Positions 61,356 through 64,000 of a stretch of DNA of 64,000 nucleotides are shown here, piece by piece. The DNA comes from Asticcacaulis excentricus CB 48 (lineage in GTDB: Bacteria; Pseudomonadota; Alphaproteobacteria; Caulobacterales; Caulobacteraceae). Under the pieces are notes generated by a model. The model was not told where the DNA came from and searched no databases. It saw nothing but the letters and a program-made list of their open reading frames with translations. The position numbers and the translations under genes were made by a program. The stretch spans positions 2,524,222 through 2,588,221 of the forward strand of contig NC_014816.1 of the NCBI RefSeq assembly GCF_000175215.2, written 5' to 3'. How positions within the stretch are numbered: the stretch's first letter is position 1; each line of letters opens with the position of its first letter.

Positions 61356-62276
61356 ATGACAGCGGCTCTCGGCCTCGGATCAGCGCAATTCGGATGCGAC
61401 TACGGCATCTCGAACCTGCGCGGCCGCGTGTCCGAAGACGAGGTCCGCCAGATCCTGCAATATGCCGCCCAATGCGGCCTGAAGGCCATCGACGTCGCCC
61501 CTTACGAGGGTGATGTGGAGCGCATCCTAGGTCGTTGCTGGCCCTTTCCCTCGCCGTTCAAACCTCAAATCCGCAGCGTGCGCGCTGAAAGAGGCCTCGA
61601 CTGGGTAGAATCGCGCCTGAAGCGTTCGGTCGAACATATGGGCCTGGCCCGCGTTGGCGTCGGCATGATCGACGATGCGTCCGACCTGATGGGTCCTCAA
61701 GGCGATGCGCTTTGGGCGCGTATGGAAAAGCTGAAGGCCGAAGGCCTCTTTTCGCGCATCGGCATTTCGGCGCGCTATGAAGACGCTCCCGTAGCCCTGG
61801 CCAAACGGTTCAAGCCCGACCTCATTCAGGTACCGACCTCGATCCTTGATCAGCGGCTGGTGCGCGAAGGGGCTCTGGAAGCGCTGGCGGACATGGGCAT
61901 TGAAGTGCAGGTGCGTTCGGTCTTCCTTCAGGGCTTGTTGTTCACGCCCCGCGAAGCCCTGCCTGCCAATCTGCAACCGCTGGGCCCGCAATTGTCGCGC
62001 ATCCGTCGCCACCTGCTGGAAACCGCGACTGACCCCCTGCATGCCGCTCTCAGCTACGCCCTGAACCTCAAGGGCGTGTCTTCCGTGATCGTTGGCGTTA
62101 CGACGGCAGCCGAACTGCGCGCCGTCATCGCCGCCTCAGATCGCCCTCGTCCGGACCTCGCCTGGCACGCCTTTGCCATCGAAGACCCGATCGCACTTAG
62201 CCCGGCGCTCTGGCACGCCGACCTAAGTGACGATCCGCGTGTGCGTGAGCGCCGCTCGGTCATCTGCGCCGCTTAA
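61356..62276 (+). CDS. Aldo/keto reductase-like protein with degenerate active site
   Basis: A 306-residue TIM-barrel protein similar to aldo/keto reductases (LGLGSAQFGCDYGISN at the start; ALSYALNLKGVSSVIVGVTTAAELRAVI at the NADPH end). In the usual DTAxxYG position it has DVAPYEG. The catalytic Lys (IxTK) position reads QIRSV and the catalytic His (xxxH) reads GMIDDASD. It therefore probably lacks ordinary reductase activity or uses a different mechanism. Similar proteins are found next to polysaccharide and sialic-acid-type genes. No such genes are here. Confidence 0.75.
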   Translation: MTAALGLGSAQFGCDYGISNLRGRVSEDEVRQILQYAAQCGLKAIDVAPYEGDVERILGRCWPFPSPFKPQIRSVRAERGLDWVESRLKRSVEHMGLARVGVGMIDDASDLMGPQGDALWARMEKLKAEGLFSRIGISARYEDAPVALAKRFKPDLIQVPTSILDQRLVREGALEALADMGIEVQVRSVFLQGLLFTPREALPANLQPLGPQLSRIRRHLLETATDPLHAALSYALNLKGVSSVIVGVTTAAELRAVIAASDRPRPDLAWHAFAIEDPIALSPALWHADLSDDPRVRERRSVICAA

Positions 62277-62447
62277 GGTCTGTCAGGGCTCCGGCCACCA
62301 AAACCCGGGGCAATTTTTTGTTCAAACGCGCATTTCCGGGGCCGTCTTTGCGGCGCGCGCCAGCGCCTGAGCAACCTTCGCGCTTTTCGGGATTAAACCA
62401 CCGCCCTATATAAACGCTCCGCCGTCTGTCTTGTGAGCGTCATCCCT

Positions 62448-63329
62448 ATGCCCGAACTGCCTGAAGTCGAAACCGTCCGACGCGGTCTGATACCTGCGCT
62501 AGAGCACGCCCAGCTAAGCGGGCTGCGTCTGCATCGGCCCAATCTGCGCTATGCCTTCCCGGAACGATTTGCTGAGCAGCTGGAAGGGGCAGAAATCCTG
62601 CGACTGGAGCGTCGCGCCAAATACCTGCTTTTCCACCTCGATACGCAAGCCGTGTGGGTCACCCACCTCGGGATGACCGGGCGGTTTCAGGTTACAGACA
62701 TGAATGGGCATAGCCTCAGGCTTGATGGCGACTATTACCACGCCGTACGGCCTGATCCCCGACATCTGCACGTCCAGGTGTTGGCGACTAAGGAGGGTGT
62801 GACGCGCCTGATCGACTTCTACGACCCGCGCCGCTTCGGCTTCATGCTGTTGCTGCGCCCCGACGATCTCTATACGCAGCGCTGGTACAAGGGGCTGGGC
62901 CTCGAACCCCTGTCCGACGCCCTGAATACGGATGCCTTGCACGCTCTGTTCAGCGTCCGCCGGACGCCACTCAAGAGCCTCCTGATGGATCAGACGTTGA
63001 TTTCGGGGCTCGGCAACATCTATGTGTGTGAGGCCCTGTGGCGGGCCGGCCTGTCGCCCGACCTGCCGGGTAACAGGCTGAGCCACGCCAAGGCCGCCTT
63101 GCTTACCCACGCCGTGCGGGAGGTGCTGGAAGAGGCCGTAGCGGCAGGCGGCTCGTCGATCAGCGATTTCACCTCGGCATCGGGTGAACTGGGCTATTTT
63201 CAGCACCGTTTCCGCGTCTATGATCGCGAGGATGAGCCCTGCCTGAGACCGGGTTGCGCTGGCACTATTGCCCGCAAAACCCATTCTGGGCGCTCGACTT
63301 TTTATTGCCCGGCGTGCCAGAAAGGTTAA
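62448..63329 (+). CDS. mutM: Formamidopyrimidine-DNA glycosylase
   Basis: A 293-residue base-excision enzyme that removes 8-oxoguanine. Start ATG 62448 gives MPELPEVETVRRGL, with the Pro2 nucleophile and Glu3. K60 is in RRAKYLLFHL. The C-terminal zinc finger reads VYDREDEPCLRPGCAGTIARKTHSGRSTFYCPAC. The 15-base extension to 62433 would bury the catalytic Pro and is wrong. In Caulobacter, mutM-rpsT precedes dnaA. Confidence 0.97.
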   Translation: MPELPEVETVRRGLIPALEHAQLSGLRLHRPNLRYAFPERFAEQLEGAEILRLERRAKYLLFHLDTQAVWVTHLGMTGRFQVTDMNGHSLRLDGDYYHAVRPDPRHLHVQVLATKEGVTRLIDFYDPRRFGFMLLLRPDDLYTQRWYKGLGLEPLSDALNTDALHALFSVRRTPLKSLLMDQTLISGLGNIYVCEALWRAGLSPDLPGNRLSHAKAALLTHAVREVLEEAVAAGGSSISDFTSASGELGYFQHRFRVYDREDEPCLRPGCAGTIARKTHSGRSTFYCPACQKG

Positions 63330-63361
63330 CCAGATCGTATAGGGCGAAAAAAGAGTCGTTC

Positions 63362-63370
63362 TGTGGATGA
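63362..63370 (-). promoter_or_regulatory. DnaA-box-like 9-mer, weak
   Basis: TGTGGATGA differs by one base from TGTGGATAA, the complement of the DnaA consensus TTATCCACA. It lies in the mutM-rpsT gap. A single mismatched box is not proof. Confidence 0.25.
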
Positions 63371-63500
63371 TTCTTGCCCCGAAAGCGTTGACCTGCCTGC
63401 GCCCTTCGGTTATATCCCGCCCCCTTGAAATTCGTGTCGCGGCCCCCTTTAGAAGGCTGGCGCCGCGGCTCCCTTAACTTATCGTCCCCTGAGGTGATGA

Positions 63501-63767
63501 ATGGCAAATAATCCCGGCGCCAAGAAAGCGATCCGCAAGATCGCCCGCCGTACCGAAGTCAACAAGGCGCGCCGTTCGCGCGTCCGTACCTATGTGCGCA
63601 AGTTCGAAGAAGCCCTGGCGGCTGGCGATGCTGCCGTTGCCAAGACGGCGTTCATCGAAGCGCAATCCGAACTGATGCGCGCCGTGTCGAAGGGCGTGGT
63701 GCACAAGAATACCGGCGCCCGTAAGGTGTCGCGTCTGGCCGCCGCTCTCAAGAAGCTGGCCGCCTAA
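63501..63767 (+). CDS. rpsT: Ribosomal protein S20
   Basis: An 88-residue basic 30S protein that binds 16S rRNA. MANNPGAKKAIRKIARRTEVNKARRSRVRTYVRKFEEAL is typical, with the C-terminal KNTGARKVSRLAAALKKLAA. GAGGTGATGA gives the ribosome site. It is followed by a terminator hairpin. Confidence 0.97.
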   Translation: MANNPGAKKAIRKIARRTEVNKARRSRVRTYVRKFEEALAAGDAAVAKTAFIEAQSELMRAVSKGVVHKNTGARKVSRLAAALKKLAA

Positions 63768-63788
63768 TTTCCATTTCCTGACGGTGAC

Positions 63789-63832
63789 AAGCATCAGGCA
63801 CGAAGCAATCCGCTCCGTGCCCTGATGTTTGT
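63789..63832 (+). terminator. Intrinsic terminator of rpsT
   Basis: GCATCAGGCACG and CGTGCCCTGATG arms around a 14-base loop with one bulge, followed by a T-rich tract. Confidence 0.75.
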
Positions 63833-64000
63833 TGTCTTTAGGACTGTGATGCGTCCGGACGATCTTCTGAGCGTTCGCACTTTAGTTTTCTTTAATTTTT
63901 CAGTGACTTGCCAACTTTGCCGCTTCGTGGCGAAGAGCCTTTTTGCGTGCGGAAATTTTTCAACCCATGCGTCAAAATGACAACGTCTTAACAGATTGTA
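63833..64000. other. Likely upstream region of a gene beyond the window (dnaA by synteny)
   Basis: 168 bases, A/T-rich, with T runs and no start codon that yields a long frame. mutM-rpsT is followed by dnaA in Caulobacter, so this is probably the dnaA promoter and long 5' leader. The coding sequence itself is not visible. Confidence 0.45.

Noticed and set aside
1..64000. CRISPR array, prophage or rRNA operon
   Set aside because: No spaced direct repeats, phage structural genes or rRNA sequence were recognised anywhere in the window.

Overview
The window looks like the chromosome of a dimorphic alphaproteobacterium of the Caulobacteraceae. The evidence is gene content and order: a trpF-trpB-trpA cluster followed by accD and folC, a cmk-rpsA-ihfB cluster, dnaG next to rpoD, a full TTAA-N7-TTAA CtrA motif, and mutM-rpsT at the right end, an order that in Caulobacter precedes dnaA. 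Asticcacaulis or a close relative is my best guess, but the genus cannot be proven from this sequence.

Region by region. 0.1-6.5 kb is a signalling block: a frameshifted EAL gene, a 1,431-bp IS256-family element with an 8-bp target duplication, a double receiver-domain protein, and a translationally coupled FIST sensor plus PAS-GGDEF-EAL operon. 6.7-10.8 kb holds a TraB/GumN protein, small unknown genes, and a small membrane protein coupled to a membrane-anchored chemoreceptor behind a CtrA box. 11-15.4 kb is metabolic (flavoprotein reductase, LysR regulator, cysteine synthase, homoserine kinase). 15.55-17.2 kb is an IS1380-family element lying directly in front of a GH43 glycosidase. 19.1-22.7 kb is an envelope island: a patatin-like lipoprotein, a MipA/OmpV protein, a TetR regulator and a beta-barrel OMP. 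Two nearly identical 18-bp operators suggest that the TetR protein controls all of them. 22.8-24.5 kb is decayed accessory DNA with a solo IS1380 end, a frameshifted TonB-C-like gene and small unknown ORFs. 24.5-28.9 kb encodes secreted proteins (gluzincin-type peptidase with a repeat-rich C-terminal half, GH5 glycosidase, aspartyl protease).

29-33 kb is dnaG-rpoD, 33.2-36.4 kb a coupled DUF1800-DUF1501 pair, and 36.4-47.8 kb housekeeping genes (folC, accD, trpA/B/F, a glucokinase-like gene, mscL, ihfB, rpsA, cmk, a TIGR02300 protein). tRNA-Ala(GGC) follows, then a small accessory patch with a Phd/ParE-type toxin-antitoxin pair, a lipoprotein and a small acetyltransferase. 51-57 kb has a TonB-dependent receptor, an aldo/keto reductase, a dienelactone hydrolase and two exporters. 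57.2-63.8 kb has recQ, a class A penicillin-binding protein, a degenerate aldo/keto reductase, mutM and rpsT.

The observations I rate most worth following are the TetR regulon with matched operators, the FIST/GGDEF-EAL operon beside other c-di-GMP and receiver genes, the CtrA box in front of the chemoreceptor pair, loss of every zinc ligand in both DnaG and AccD, the degenerate glucokinase with a perfect 20-bp palindrome in its promoter, and the solo IS1380 end matching the intact copy 5.6 kb away. I found no CRISPR array, rRNA operon or prophage.
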